The notes: generated by a model from the letters alone, not told the origin. Shown: positions 15,331 to 23,098, numbered from the stretch's first letter. The stretch is DNA of 25,700 nucleotides from JBBSVE01 sp038233815 (GCA_038233815.1 JBBSVE010000033.1:1-25700), one strand, 5' to 3'. Made by a program: numbers and translations.

Positions 15331-17124
15331 ATGATGGCAGACGGGATCCTCAGCACGCTCCGGGAGGAGGACACGCCGACCGGCGGTGACGGCCCGTCCC
15401 GGCAGCGGCTGACCAATGTCACCAAGCTGCTGATCGGCGGGCTGATCGTTCTGGCGGTGGCGGTAGTGCTGATCACCAATTCCTGGCTCACCGCGCGCTT
15501 CACGGAGACGACGCGCAACCGGGCCGAGGTGCGCCTGACGCTCTATTCCGGCAACCTCGTGTCGGAGCTGCAGCGCAATTCCGTCGTGCCGCTCCTGCTG
15601 TCGCGCGACCCTGAATTGTTGCGTGCGCTCGACGCCGGGATCTATTCCGCCGCCTCCGCGCGCCTGATTTCCTACCAGACGGAGATCGGCGCGGCCTCGA
15701 TCCTGCTTCTGGACAAGGAGGGGCGGGCGGTCGGGGCCACGAACCGCAACCAGCTCTCCTCCAACCACCGCTCGGACGCCTATTTCGTCAATGCCCAGCG
15801 GTCCAAGGATACCGTCTTCAACGCCGTCCCGCGTGAAACCGGGGGCGTTGATTTCACCTATTCGCGGGCCATGGTGCTGGACAACAAGCTCGTCGGCGTG
15901 ATCGTCGTGGCGGTCGATCTGATGAAATATGAACGCGCATGGTCGGGTCTGACCGACGCGGTGCTCGTGACCGACAGCGAAGGCACGGTGGTCCTCGCGA
16001 CGGAGCCGAAGTGGCGCGGGCTCACGGTGCCGGTGGCGATGGCCGTGCAGGACCCGCCGACGGCGATCCAGCGTGCGTTGCAGGCGACATCGGACTGGAC
16101 GCTGGAGCCGCCGGACGCCTATCTGAGCGGGCAGGCGGTTATGAAGACCGAGGCCCGCGTGCCCTTCAGGGGCTGGCGGATCATCACCTTCACCGCCTAC
16201 GATTCGGTGCGCGAGCGCGTGAACGGCATGCTGGCACTGGAAATCATGGGATTTGCGATCCTCCTCACGATCGCGTTCTACGTGCTGTCGCGCAAGGCGT
16301 GGTCGCAGAGCATATCGTTCCAGCGCGAAAGCGCGGAGTTGCGGCTTCTGAACGCCCGCCTGCAACGCGAGATCGCGCAACGGGAGAAGGTGCAAAAGGA
16401 CCTTGCGGTGGCCGAACTGACACTGGCGCAATCCTCGAAGCTGGCCGCTTTGGGCGAGATGTCGGCGGCGGTGAGCCATGAGTTGAACCAGCCCCTCGCC
16501 GCGATGAAGACCTACCTCGCGGGCGCGCGGCTCTTGTTGCAGCGCCGGCGGCCGGAGGAGGCGCTGTCTTCCTTCCAACGCATCGACGACCTGATCGAGC
16601 GGATGGGCGCGATCACCCGGCAGCTCAAGTCCTACGCCAGAAAGGGCGGCGAGGCGTTCGAGCCGGTGGACATCCGCGCCTGCCTCTCCTCCGCGCTTTC
16701 CATGATGGAGCCGCAGCTGAAGGCCCGCGTGGTGCGGATCTCACGCAACCTGCCGCGGACGCCGGTGCGGGTGATGGCGGACCGTCTGCGGCTGGAACAG
16801 GTCATCATCAACCTCCTTCGCAACGCGCTCGACGCGACCAAGGGGGTGGAGAATGCCTCGATCGAGCTAACTGTATCGGTGGATACGGCGGTGCGGCTGG
16901 CGGTCCGCGACAACGGGCTCGGGATCGTCGACCTCGATAATCTCTTCGAACCCTTCTATACCACCAAGAAGCCGGGGGAGGGTGTAGGACTGGGTCTTGC
17001 AATCTCCTCCGGTATCGTGACCGATCTCGGCGGGCGTCTGACGGCGCGCAACGTGGACGGCGGGGGGGCCATCTTCGAGGTGCGGTTGCCCATACTGGAC
17101 AAGGACCTCGCAGCAGCGGAGTAG
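15331..17124 (+). CDS. dctB: DctB-type sensor histidine kinase
   Basis: A 597-aa membrane kinase. TM1 is about residues 34-51 and TM2 about 300-319. The roughly 250 residues between are a periplasmic double-PAS (Cache-like) sensor with a NRNQLSSNHRSDAYF segment typical of DctB. A coiled-coil linker covers about 330-370. The HisKA core is SAAVSHELNQPLAAMKTYL with His383. The ATPase domain has LLRNALDATK (N box), DNGLGI (G1) and GVGLGLAISSGIV (G2). Family members sense C4-dicarboxylates and phosphorylate DctD. dctD follows after 3 nt. The ligand here could be another organic acid, as two TRAP systems lie nearby but neither is adjacent. Confidence 0.92.
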   Translation: MMADGILSTLREEDTPTGGDGPSRQRLTNVTKLLIGGLIVLAVAVVLITNSWLTARFTETTRNRAEVRLTLYSGNLVSELQRNSVVPLLLSRDPELLRALDAGIYSAASARLISYQTEIGAASILLLDKEGRAVGATNRNQLSSNHRSDAYFVNAQRSKDTVFNAVPRETGGVDFTYSRAMVLDNKLVGVIVVAVDLMKYERAWSGLTDAVLVTDSEGTVVLATEPKWRGLTVPVAMAVQDPPTAIQRALQATSDWTLEPPDAYLSGQAVMKTEARVPFRGWRIITFTAYDSVRERVNGMLALEIMGFAILLTIAFYVLSRKAWSQSISFQRESAELRLLNARLQREIAQREKVQKDLAVAELTLAQSSKLAALGEMSAAVSHELNQPLAAMKTYLAGARLLLQRRRPEEALSSFQRIDDLIERMGAITRQLKSYARKGGEAFEPVDIRACLSSALSMMEPQLKARVVRISRNLPRTPVRVMADRLRLEQVIINLLRNALDATKGVENASIELTVSVDTAVRLAVRDNGLGIVDLDNLFEPFYTTKKPGEGVGLGLAISSGIVTDLGGRLTARNVDGGGAIFEVRLPILDKDLAAAE

Positions 17125-17127
17125 CGA

Positions 17128-18456
17128 ATGGCGCGTTCGATGAGAGTGGCGATCGTCGATGACGAGGCGGACATGCGGCAGTCGATCAGCCAGTGGCTGG
17201 CGCTGTCGGGCTTCGAGACGGAAACCTACGACAGTGCGGAGGATGCGCTGAAAGGCATCGGGTCCGAATTTCCGGGCGTCGTCGTCTCCGACATTCGCAT
17301 GCCGGGGATGGACGGCATGGCGTTCCTGAAGCGGCTCATGTCGCTCGACAGCGCGCTTCCGGTCATCATGATCACCGGCCACGGGGACGTGCCGATGGCG
17401 GTCGAGGCGATGCGCGTGGGGGCGTTCGATTTCCTCGAAAAGCCGTTCAACCCCGACCGCATGACCGAGCTTACGAAGAAGGCGACCCAGACCCGGCGCA
17501 TGGCGCTCGACAACCGCGCGCTGCGGCGGGAGCTGTCGGACGGCACGATCCTGATGAAGAAGCTGATCGGCTCCTCCCCGGAGATGGAGCGTCTGCGCGA
17601 GGATATACTCGATCTCGGGCAGGCCGACGGGCACGTGCTGATCGACGGGGAAACCGGGACCGGCAAGACCCTTGTGGCCCACGCGCTCCACGCCGTGGGG
17701 CCGCGGGCGTCCAAGAAGTTCGTAACGATCTCCTGCGCCGCATGGTCCGAGGATCAGTTGACGCAGCGCATTTTCGGCCCGTCCGAGGATGGCGCGATCC
17801 CGATGGTGGAGGAGGCGCGGGGCGGCACGCTCTGCCTTGAGGATATCGAGGCGCTGTCGATCCCGCTGCAATCGCGCCTGCTGACCCTCATCAACGAGGA
17901 GGGCAGCCCGCCCGACACGCGCATCATCGCGATCTGCAACCAGCACGCCCCCGACACGACGCTGGAACAGGTGCTGCGGCCCGACCTGTTCTACCGGCTC
18001 GGCGCGCTTACCATCGTCTGCCCGCCGTTGCGGGCGCGCGGCGAGGATATTCTGACACTCTTCACGCGGATGAGCGAGGGGTTTGCCGAGGAATATGGTT
18101 GCGATGCGCCTCAGGTCGCAGCACAGGAAGCCGCACAGCTTTTGCAGGCGCCGTGGCCCGGCAACGTGCGCCAGTTGGTGAATATCGCGGAACGCGCAGT
18201 GTTGCAGAACCGGCGGGGCACGGGGTCCATCGCATCGCTTCTGATGGCCGACAACGAGGCCGCGGGGCCGACGCTCACCACCGAGGGCAAGCCGCTGAAA
18301 GATTATGTGGATTCGTTCGAGCGGATGCTGATCGACAACACGATGCGACGGCACAAGGGCTCCATCGTTGCCGTGATGGAGGAGTTGTGCCTGCCGCGCC
18401 GGACGCTGAACGAGAAGATGGCGAAATACACGCTGTCACGGGCCGACTACACCTGA
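17128..18456 (+). CDS. dctD: DctD-type response regulator lacking the sigma-54 GAFTGA loop
   Basis: 442 aa in three parts. The receiver domain (about 5-118) has Asp55 as phosphoacceptor and Lys105. The AAA+ domain has Walker A GETGTGKT (174-181), arginine-finger region RPDLFYRL (284-291) and WPGNVRQL. The C-terminal Fis-type helix-turn-helix has LCLPRRTLNEKM. Two oddities stand out. The L1 loop with GAFTGA, expected after IFG (215-217), is missing, and about 10 residues are gone. Walker B reads LCLEDI where LFLDEI is usual, so the acidic pair is inverted. As with Rhodobacter capsulatus NtrC, which lacks GAFTGA and works with sigma-70 polymerase, this protein probably does not activate sigma-54. 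Partner of DctB. Confidence 0.93.
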   Translation: MARSMRVAIVDDEADMRQSISQWLALSGFETETYDSAEDALKGIGSEFPGVVVSDIRMPGMDGMAFLKRLMSLDSALPVIMITGHGDVPMAVEAMRVGAFDFLEKPFNPDRMTELTKKATQTRRMALDNRALRRELSDGTILMKKLIGSSPEMERLREDILDLGQADGHVLIDGETGTGKTLVAHALHAVGPRASKKFVTISCAAWSEDQLTQRIFGPSEDGAIPMVEEARGGTLCLEDIEALSIPLQSRLLTLINEEGSPPDTRIIAICNQHAPDTTLEQVLRPDLFYRLGALTIVCPPLRARGEDILTLFTRMSEGFAEEYGCDAPQVAAQEAAQLLQAPWPGNVRQLVNIAERAVLQNRRGTGSIASLLMADNEAAGPTLTTEGKPLKDYVDSFERMLIDNTMRRHKGSIVAVMEELCLPRRTLNEKMAKYTLSRADYT

Positions 18457-18470
18457 GGCGGGGTTTCAGG
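18452..18470. terminator. Hairpin spanning both stop codons of convergent dctD and RHH gene
   Basis: CCTGA (18452-18456) pairs with TCAGG (18466-18470), extendable by G-T pairs. The left arm contains the dctD TGA and the right arm the RHH gene stop. The genes are only 9 bp apart, so this may be the sole transcription-stop signal. The stem is short and there is no U tract. Confidence 0.35.
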
Positions 18471-18687
18471 CGCCGTCCCGGACGGCAGTAAGCACGAAGA
18501 CGCGAAGCGCGGAGGCGAGGCCGGTGTTAGCGCCGCGCCCCGCATCCACCTCCGCCGCCAGCGTGTTTATCGGGATCCGGCGGGCGGCGGCGATGGATTG
18601 CAGGGCCTCCCAGAACTCCGCCTCCAGCGTCACGGACGTCCGATGACCGCGGAGGGTGAGGGAGTGCTTTTCCGGCCGCCCGCTCAT
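18466..18687 (-). CDS. Ribbon-helix-helix domain protein
   Basis: A 73-aa protein starting at MSGRPEKHSLTLRG. The short strand HRTSVTLEAEFWEAL followed by helices (AAARRIPINTLAAEVD) and a hydrophobic C-terminus (SALRVFVLTAV) matches the RHH_4 family of small alphaproteobacterial DNA-binding-like proteins. Its ATG overlaps the DUF4169 stop as ATGA. The function of the family is not established. The link to fumC through DUF4169 recurs in Rhodobacterales as far as I recall. The longer open frame upstream (to 18750) is the shadow of DUF4169. Confidence 0.8.
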   Translation of the reverse strand: MSGRPEKHSLTLRGHRTSVTLEAEFWEALQSIAAARRIPINTLAAEVDAGRGANTGLASALRVFVLTAVRDGA

Positions 18688-18890
18688 CGGTCTTCTGGGG
18701 GGCCCGGATCGGATGTCCCGTCCCGCGCATGTCCATCGAGATCGCGCCACGCTTTTTCGACCCGCGCCACCTGCGCCATCCGCTCGATCTTGGTTTGACC
18801 AAACTTCGCTGCATTCGCATCGGCTTGCGCGCGGTCCTTCGCACGATCCCTCAGCTTTCGTGCCGCGCGGAGGTTGATCGGGTCGCCCAT
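18684..18890 (-). CDS. DUF4169 family small protein
   Basis: A 68-aa very basic, helical protein. It begins MGDPINLRAARKLRDRA and continues with the family pattern ANAAKFGQTKIER and a late RDLDGHARD. This is the DUF4169 pattern; function unknown. Lys/Arg richness suggests nucleic-acid or ribosome association, which is only a guess. The start overlaps the fumC stop by one base (TGATG) and the stop overlaps the RHH gene (ATGA), so the three genes are tightly coupled. Confidence 0.82.
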   Translation of the reverse strand: MGDPINLRAARKLRDRAKDRAQADANAAKFGQTKIERMAQVARVEKAWRDLDGHARDGTSDPGPPEDR

Positions 18891-20284
18891 CAGTCCCGGG
18901 GCCCGATCATATCCTCGGGGCGCACCACGCGGTCAAATGTCTCCGCGTCCACGAAGCCAAGCGCGATGGCTTCTTCGCGCAGGGTCGTGCCATTCCGGTG
19001 CGCGGTCTTGGCAACCTTCGTGGCCTTGTCGTAGCCGATGGTGGGGGCGAGCGCCGTGACCAGCATCAGCGACTCGGACATCAGCTTGGCGATCCGCTCC
19101 GTATTGGCCTTGGTGCCGACGACCATATTGGCGGTAAAGCTCGCCGCCGCATCGCCCAGGAGCTGCATGGACTGCAGCACATTGTAGCTCATCACCGGGT
19201 TGAAGACGTTGAGCTCGAAATGCCCCTGCGAGCCTGCGAACCCCACGGCGGCGTCGTTGCCCATCACCTGCACGCAGACCATCGTCAGCGCCTCGGCCTG
19301 CGTAGGATTGACCTTGCCCGGCATGATCGATGAGCCCGGCTCGTTCTCCGGCAGGCTCAGCTCTCCCAGACCCGAGCGCGGGCCAGACCCCAGAAACCGC
19401 AGGTCATTGGCAATCTTGAAGAGCGAGGCGGCAACGGTCTTCAGCGCGCCGGAGAACATCACCATCGCATCGTGCGCCGCCAGAGCCTCGAACTTGTTGG
19501 GCGCGGTCACGAAGGGCAGGCCGGTAATCTCCGCGATTCGGGCGGCGACGCGTGCATCGAAGCCGCGTCTTGTGTTGAGGCCAGTGCCCACCGCCGTGCC
19601 GCCCTGCGCCAGCTCGTAGATTTCCGGCAGGATCTTCTTTACCCGCATGATGCCCTGCGAGACCTGATGAGCATAGCCGCCGAACTCCTGCCCCAGGGTC
19701 AGCGGGGTCGCGTCCTGCGTATGGGTGCGGCCGATCTTGATGATGTCGCGGAACTCGTCCGACTTCGCCGCGAGTGCCGCATGCAGCTTTTCCAGCCCCG
19801 GCAACAGCACATCGCGCGCCATCATGCCGATGGCCACATGCATCGCGGTCGGGAACGTGTCGTTGGAGGACTGGCCCATGTTGCAGTGGTCATTGGGGTG
19901 GACGGGCGTCTTCGACCCCATCGTGCCGCCCATCATCTCGATCGCGCGGTTGGAGATGACCTCATTCGCGTTCATGTTGGACTGCGTGCCAGACCCGGTC
20001 TGCCAGACCACCAGCGGGAAGTTGTCGTCGAAACGCCCCTCGATCACCTCGGTGGCGGCGGCGACGATGCTGGCACCGACGTCGGGCGCCAGATCGCCCT
20101 GATCCATGTTGACGCGTGCCGCCGCCTTCTTGATGACGCCCAGCGCGCGCACGATGGCGATCGGCTGACGCTCCCACCCGATGGGGAAGTTCTGGATCGA
20201 CCGCTGAGTCTGCGCGCCCCAGTATTTGTCGGCGGGCACATCGAGAGCACCGAAGCTGTCGGTCTCGCTGCGGGTGGCGGCCAT
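18890..20284 (-). CDS. fumC: Class II fumarate hydratase
   Basis: A 464-aa oxygen-stable, iron-free fumarase that interconverts fumarate and malate in the TCA cycle. It carries TGSGTQSNMN (96-105), HPNDHCNMGQSSND (129-142), GRTHTQDATPLTLGQE (185-200) with the active-site His188, and the fumarase/aspartase signature GSSIMPGKVNP (317-327) with the catalytic Ser. Length is typical. The start has GGGAGAT at good spacing. It follows sspB by 51 bp on the same strand and leads two small overlapping genes. Confidence 0.97.
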   Translation of the reverse strand: MAATRSETDSFGALDVPADKYWGAQTQRSIQNFPIGWERQPIAIVRALGVIKKAAARVNMDQGDLAPDVGASIVAAATEVIEGRFDDNFPLVVWQTGSGTQSNMNANEVISNRAIEMMGGTMGSKTPVHPNDHCNMGQSSNDTFPTAMHVAIGMMARDVLLPGLEKLHAALAAKSDEFRDIIKIGRTHTQDATPLTLGQEFGGYAHQVSQGIMRVKKILPEIYELAQGGTAVGTGLNTRRGFDARVAARIAEITGLPFVTAPNKFEALAAHDAMVMFSGALKTVAASLFKIANDLRFLGSGPRSGLGELSLPENEPGSSIMPGKVNPTQAEALTMVCVQVMGNDAAVGFAGSQGHFELNVFNPVMSYNVLQSMQLLGDAAASFTANMVVGTKANTERIAKLMSESLMLVTALAPTIGYDKATKVAKTAHRNGTTLREEAIALGFVDAETFDRVVRPEDMIGPRD

Positions 20285-20335
20285 TGAAATCTCCCTCGGA
20301 GGCGCTGGTCCGGGCAGGCGGCGGGCGCGGGCCTG

Positions 20336-20806
20336 CTACTTGCGGAACTTGTCGAGGCTAACGACCTCGGCGTCATGCTGCGGCGGTTCGTCGTCACCGT
20401 CCGCGCTGTCGTCTTCGGCCTCATCCTCGGCGGAATCATCCTCGGCGGACTCATCCTTGGTATCGAACTTGAAGCCGAACTCCACCGACGGATCGACGAA
20501 GGTGCGCAGGCTGTCGAACGGAATGATAAGCGGCTCGGGCTGGTTGCCGAAGTTCAGCGTCACCGAGAATCCCTGATCCGTCACGACGAGGTTCTCGAAC
20601 CAATGCTGGATCACCACCGTCATGTCGGTGGGATAGCGGGCATGAAGCCAGTCCGCGATTTGCACGTCCGGGTGCTGGGCGTCGAAGGTGATGAAGAAAT
20701 GGTGCGCCCCGGGAAGGCCGTCGCGGGCCACATCACTCAGCACGGACTGGATCAGGCCGCGAACGGCGCGGTGCATCAGGTTGCCGTAGTCGATGGTTCG
20801 CGTCAT
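20336..20806 (-). CDS. sspB: SspB family ClpXP adaptor (alphaproteobacterial type)
   Basis: 156 aa. The adaptor binds SsrA-tagged proteins and delivers them to ClpXP. The N-terminal folded domain (about 1-115) has YGNLMHRAVRGLI, HFFITFDAQHPDV and LNFGNQPEPLIIPFDSL. A long acidic flexible linker follows (Asp/Glu/Ser repeats, about 116-145). The C-terminal EVVSLDKFRK is the ClpX-binding tail. It lies about 130 bp downstream of the tmRNA gene on the same strand, which places the tag source and its adaptor side by side. Confidence 0.93.
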   Translation of the reverse strand: MTRTIDYGNLMHRAVRGLIQSVLSDVARDGLPGAHHFFITFDAQHPDVQIADWLHARYPTDMTVVIQHWFENLVVTDQGFSVTLNFGNQPEPLIIPFDSLRTFVDPSVEFGFKFDTKDESAEDDSAEDEAEDDSADGDDEPPQHDAEVVSLDKFRK

Positions 20807-20936
20807 CTGTCCGTCCCTCGCCGGCCTACAGTGTCAATGTAGGGTTGCACAATACGACATTCCGGCGTGAAGGAAAGGGGCCGGGACACCGAATGCGCAA
20901 CAGGCGCCGGTCGCTCTCGTCGTCGAACCTGTGGGG

Positions 20937-20969
20937 AAAATATGCAGGATTCTGTTGCCAGGCTCCTGC
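20937..20969 (-). terminator. Intrinsic terminator of ssrA
   Basis: On the minus strand GCAGGA (20969-20964) pairs with TCCTGC (20949-20944) and is followed by ATATTTT (20943-20937), a good intrinsic terminator layout, between the tmRNA coding piece and sspB. Confidence 0.65.
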
Positions 20970-21256
20970 GGGCCCCGCCTTACGCTGCTAGGCGCAAGGA
21001 CTTAGGTTTCGATCACTCGAACTGCTTACGCAGCCAGAGCCATCGGAGCACGGTTGTCATTGGCAACTGTACTTGTCGGACCGATAACGGTGGTACCTCA
21101 CCGAGCAAAAGCTGGCCCCTTTAGACGTTCGTCGATCCTGTTTCGGCCCCATCCGCCCCCAATGAAGGAATGGTGGTGGAGCCGCCGGGTACCGCCCCCG
21201 GGTCCGATCCGCGTATTACGGGTGCGTTTATCGCCATAGTCCGGGCGAACCCGAAC
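20937..21256 (-). ncRNA. ssrA: Transfer-messenger RNA (tmRNA), circularly permuted two-piece alphaproteobacterial form
   Basis: Rescues stalled ribosomes and tags the nascent chain. Read on the minus strand, the acceptor piece comes first. It starts near 21256 with a GTTCGGG-TTCG-CCCGGAC hairpin (21256-21239), then a T-stem CCGGG/CCCGG (21201-21197 with 21189-21185), and ends CGGCTCC-ACCA at 21174. A 23-nt intervening segment (21173-21151) follows. The coding piece begins GGGGCCG at 21150, which pairs with CGGCTCC to form the acceptor stem, and continues AAACAGGATCGACG, close to the usual tmRNA 5' end. The tag frame is 21064-21026: ANDNRAPMALAA then TAA, preceded by ACAGTT as resume signal. 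A hairpin CCTTGCG/CGTAAGG (20999-20978) follows the tag. Mature piece ends are estimates. Confidence 0.95.
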
Positions 21257-21262
21257 GGGATC

Positions 21263-21291
21263 AACATAGGCGCGGCGATGCCCTGACGCAA
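21263..21291 (-). promoter_or_regulatory. Candidate promoter of ssrA
   Basis: TTGCGT (21291-21286), a 17-nt spacer and TATGTT (21268-21263) lie on the minus strand. Expected initiation 6-8 nt downstream falls at about 21256, exactly where the first acceptor-piece hairpin begins. That agreement supports both calls. Confidence 0.5.
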
Positions 21292-21365
21292 GCGTGGACC
21301 GAAATCATCCCAAAAGCGTCGTTTCGGTGCGAGAGGGGCACGCGTCCCCGCTGCATCATGGCCGC

Positions 21366-22010
21366 ATGGATGACAATGACACCGGCGGCTCGACGCCCTG
21401 CCTTGCGCACATGATCGTGGACGGACAGGTGGTCGACCCTGAAGTGGCGCGCGATGTCGCGCGCTTTCGCAAGGCGGAACGGGCCCGGCTCTATGCCCTC
21501 CGGTCTGCGGACAGCGTGGAGGCGAGGGTCGGTCTGGCGCAACGCCTGTCGGACCTTCTGGATGCGGAGGTCGGCGATCTCGCGGGCCAAACGGTCGGCG
21601 TCTACTGGCCGATCCGGGGGGAGCTGGATCTGCGAGGCTGGATGGGGGCGGCCCATGCGCGCGGCGCGCGGTTGGCGCTGCCCGTCGTGGTGGAACGCGC
21701 CGCCCCGGTGGAGTTCCACGCCTGGGCACCCGGCGACCCGATGCGGCGCGGCGACTGGAACATCCCGGTGCCGGAGCGGGTGGAGGTGATAACGCCCGAT
21801 CTCGTCGTCGTGCCGCTCGTGGGGGTGGACGCGGGGCGCTACCGGCTTGGCAACGGCGGCGGCTATTACGACCGGACGCTGGTGCGGCTGCCTGAGGGTC
21901 GGCGCATCATCGGGGTCGGACAGGGCTTTTGCCGGATGGAGACGATCTTTCCGATGCCGTGGGACGTGCCGATGGACCGCGTGATCCTCGCCGACGGGTC
22001 TGTCTTCTAG
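21366..22010 (+). CDS. 5-formyltetrahydrofolate cyclo-ligase
   Basis: A 214-aa enzyme that uses ATP to convert 5-formyl-THF to 5,10-methenyl-THF, recovering folate for one-carbon metabolism. It has ARDVARFRKAERARLYALR near the N-terminus (substrate and ATP region, quoted in part), YWPIRGELDLR, and the late nucleotide-binding signature GRYRLGNGGGYYDR. The start at 21366 (MDDNDTGGSTPC) is chosen because the GGSTPCLAH lead-in looks like relatives in the group. There is no good ribosome site, and ATG 21411 is a shorter option. It is divergent from ssrA. Confidence 0.9.
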   Translation: MDDNDTGGSTPCLAHMIVDGQVVDPEVARDVARFRKAERARLYALRSADSVEARVGLAQRLSDLLDAEVGDLAGQTVGVYWPIRGELDLRGWMGAAHARGARLALPVVVERAAPVEFHAWAPGDPMRRGDWNIPVPERVEVITPDLVVVPLVGVDAGRYRLGNGGGYYDRTLVRLPEGRRIIGVGQGFCRMETIFPMPWDVPMDRVILADGSVF

Positions 22011-22011
22011 G

Positions 22012-22040
22012 CGACGCCCGGACGGGATGCCCGAGCGTCG
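22012..22040. terminator. Hairpin between convergent cyclo-ligase and PotD-like genes
   Basis: CGACGC (22012-22017) pairs with GCGTCG (22035-22040), with an inner CGGG/CCCG stem. It fills the 35-bp gap between two convergent stop codons. No T tract follows; a bidirectional role is inferred from position. Confidence 0.5.
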
Positions 22041-22045
22041 TCTGG

Positions 22046-23098
22046 TCAGAAGCCTGCCTTGATCTTCTCAAACTCCGCCAGCATCCGGTCGCGCATCGCG
22101 ACGTCGAGCGGGCTCTGCGGCAGCAGCTTTGTGTCGATCGGGTCCACGTCCGCGGCCTTCAGTTCGTCAATGGGCAGCGCCTTCATCGAGACCTCGTTGG
22201 TGGACGAATAGCCGAATCCGTCGAGCAGGCCCTGCGCCGATCCGTGATCGAGCCAGCCGTTGATGAAATCGTAGGCCTGATCCTCGCTACCCGGTCCGTC
22301 CTTCATATTGACGTAACCGCAAAAGAAGGACGTGGCCCCTTCTTTCGCCTGACGCTGAAAGCCCACGGGGAAACCCTCCTTCCGCATCAGCGCCACCGGA
22401 TCGTTCCAGGACCAGGACACGAGCACCTGACCCGAAACCATAAGTTGCGCCAGTTCCGATGGGTCCGCCCAGTAGGCGACCACATTCTCATGCGCGCGGC
22501 GCAGCCATTTCGCTGCTGCGTCGAACTCTGCGTCGTCGATCTTGGTCCAGTCCGTGACGCCCGTGGCGAGCAGCGCCAGCGCCCAGACGTCGTCGGTGTT
22601 GTCGGGCAGCGAGATCCGGCCCTTGTATTTGTCGCTCACGAACACGTCGAGCGAGGCCACGTCCTCGGCCGGGACCTCCTTGGTGTTGTAGGCGGTCGCG
22701 GTGTAGGCGTAATCGGTCGGGATATACCAAACGCCCTTGTCGTCCGAGATCACCTTGGAATCGAGAAAGCGCGGTGCGATCTCCTTGAAGTTCGGAATCT
22801 TGGACGTGTCCCACGGCTCGATCAGACCGGCATCGCGGTATTTGCCGACCATTTGCGAACAAGGATGCACGAGGTCTGCCTTGAACCCGGAGGAGACCTT
22901 CTGGAACGCCTCGTCGTCATCGCCGTAGAAGGCGTAGGTCGGCATCGCGCCGTATTTCTCAACATAGGGCTTCACGAGGTTCGGATCCTCGAATCCGGCC
23001 CAGTCGAAGACGGTCAGGTCGGGTCCGGCGGCGTGGGCACTGAGCGGCAGGGCTACGGCGAGGGCGGCCGCGCCCAGAAGGGCGGTGGCGGATGTCAT
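22046..23098 (-). CDS. ABC transporter substrate-binding protein, PotD/PotF (spermidine/putrescine) type, without linked permease
   Basis: A 350-aa periplasmic binding protein with a Sec signal (residues 1-23, ending AHA). The mature start DLTVFDWAGFEDPNLVKPYVEKYG is the PotD-like opening (quoted in part). DKGVWYIPTDYAYTATAYNT and WALALLATG are further family stretches. AAGGAG precedes the ATG. Polyamines, opines or related cations are usual ligands, but specificity cannot be read here. Its neighbours are a convergent folate enzyme and a divergent photolyase, so no ATPase or permease gene is linked within the window. It must borrow a permease from elsewhere or act as a sensor. Confidence 0.87.
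   Translation of the reverse strand: MTSATALLGAAALAVALPLSAHAAGPDLTVFDWAGFEDPNLVKPYVEKYGAMPTYAFYGDDDEAFQKVSSGFKADLVHPCSQMVGKYRDAGLIEPWDTSKIPNFKEIAPRFLDSKVISDDKGVWYIPTDYAYTATAYNTKEVPAEDVASLDVFVSDKYKGRISLPDNTDDVWALALLATGVTDWTKIDDAEFDAAAKWLRRAHENVVAYWADPSELAQLMVSGQVLVSWSWNDPVALMRKEGFPVGFQRQAKEGATSFFCGYVNMKDGPGSEDQAYDFINGWLDHGSAQGLLDGFGYSSTNEVSMKALPIDELKAADVDPIDTKLLPQSPLDVAMRDRMLAEFEKIKAGF

Noticed and set aside
14995..16578. Long minus-strand open frame (about 527 codons) opposite purQ and dctB
   Set aside because: Both opposite genes have full domain motifs; this frame has none and spans two genes and their gap.
21171..21256. An ordinary tRNA gene ending in CCA
   Set aside because: There is a T-stem and acceptor 3' strand but no anticodon arm or 5' acceptor strand upstream. 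The partner strand is downstream at 21150, as in permuted tmRNA.
20807..21365. 6S RNA beside the 5-formyltetrahydrofolate cyclo-ligase gene
   Set aside because: 6S RNA often neighbours this gene, so it was the first thought, but the sequence reads as permuted tmRNA with a CCA end and a tag frame, on the opposite strand.
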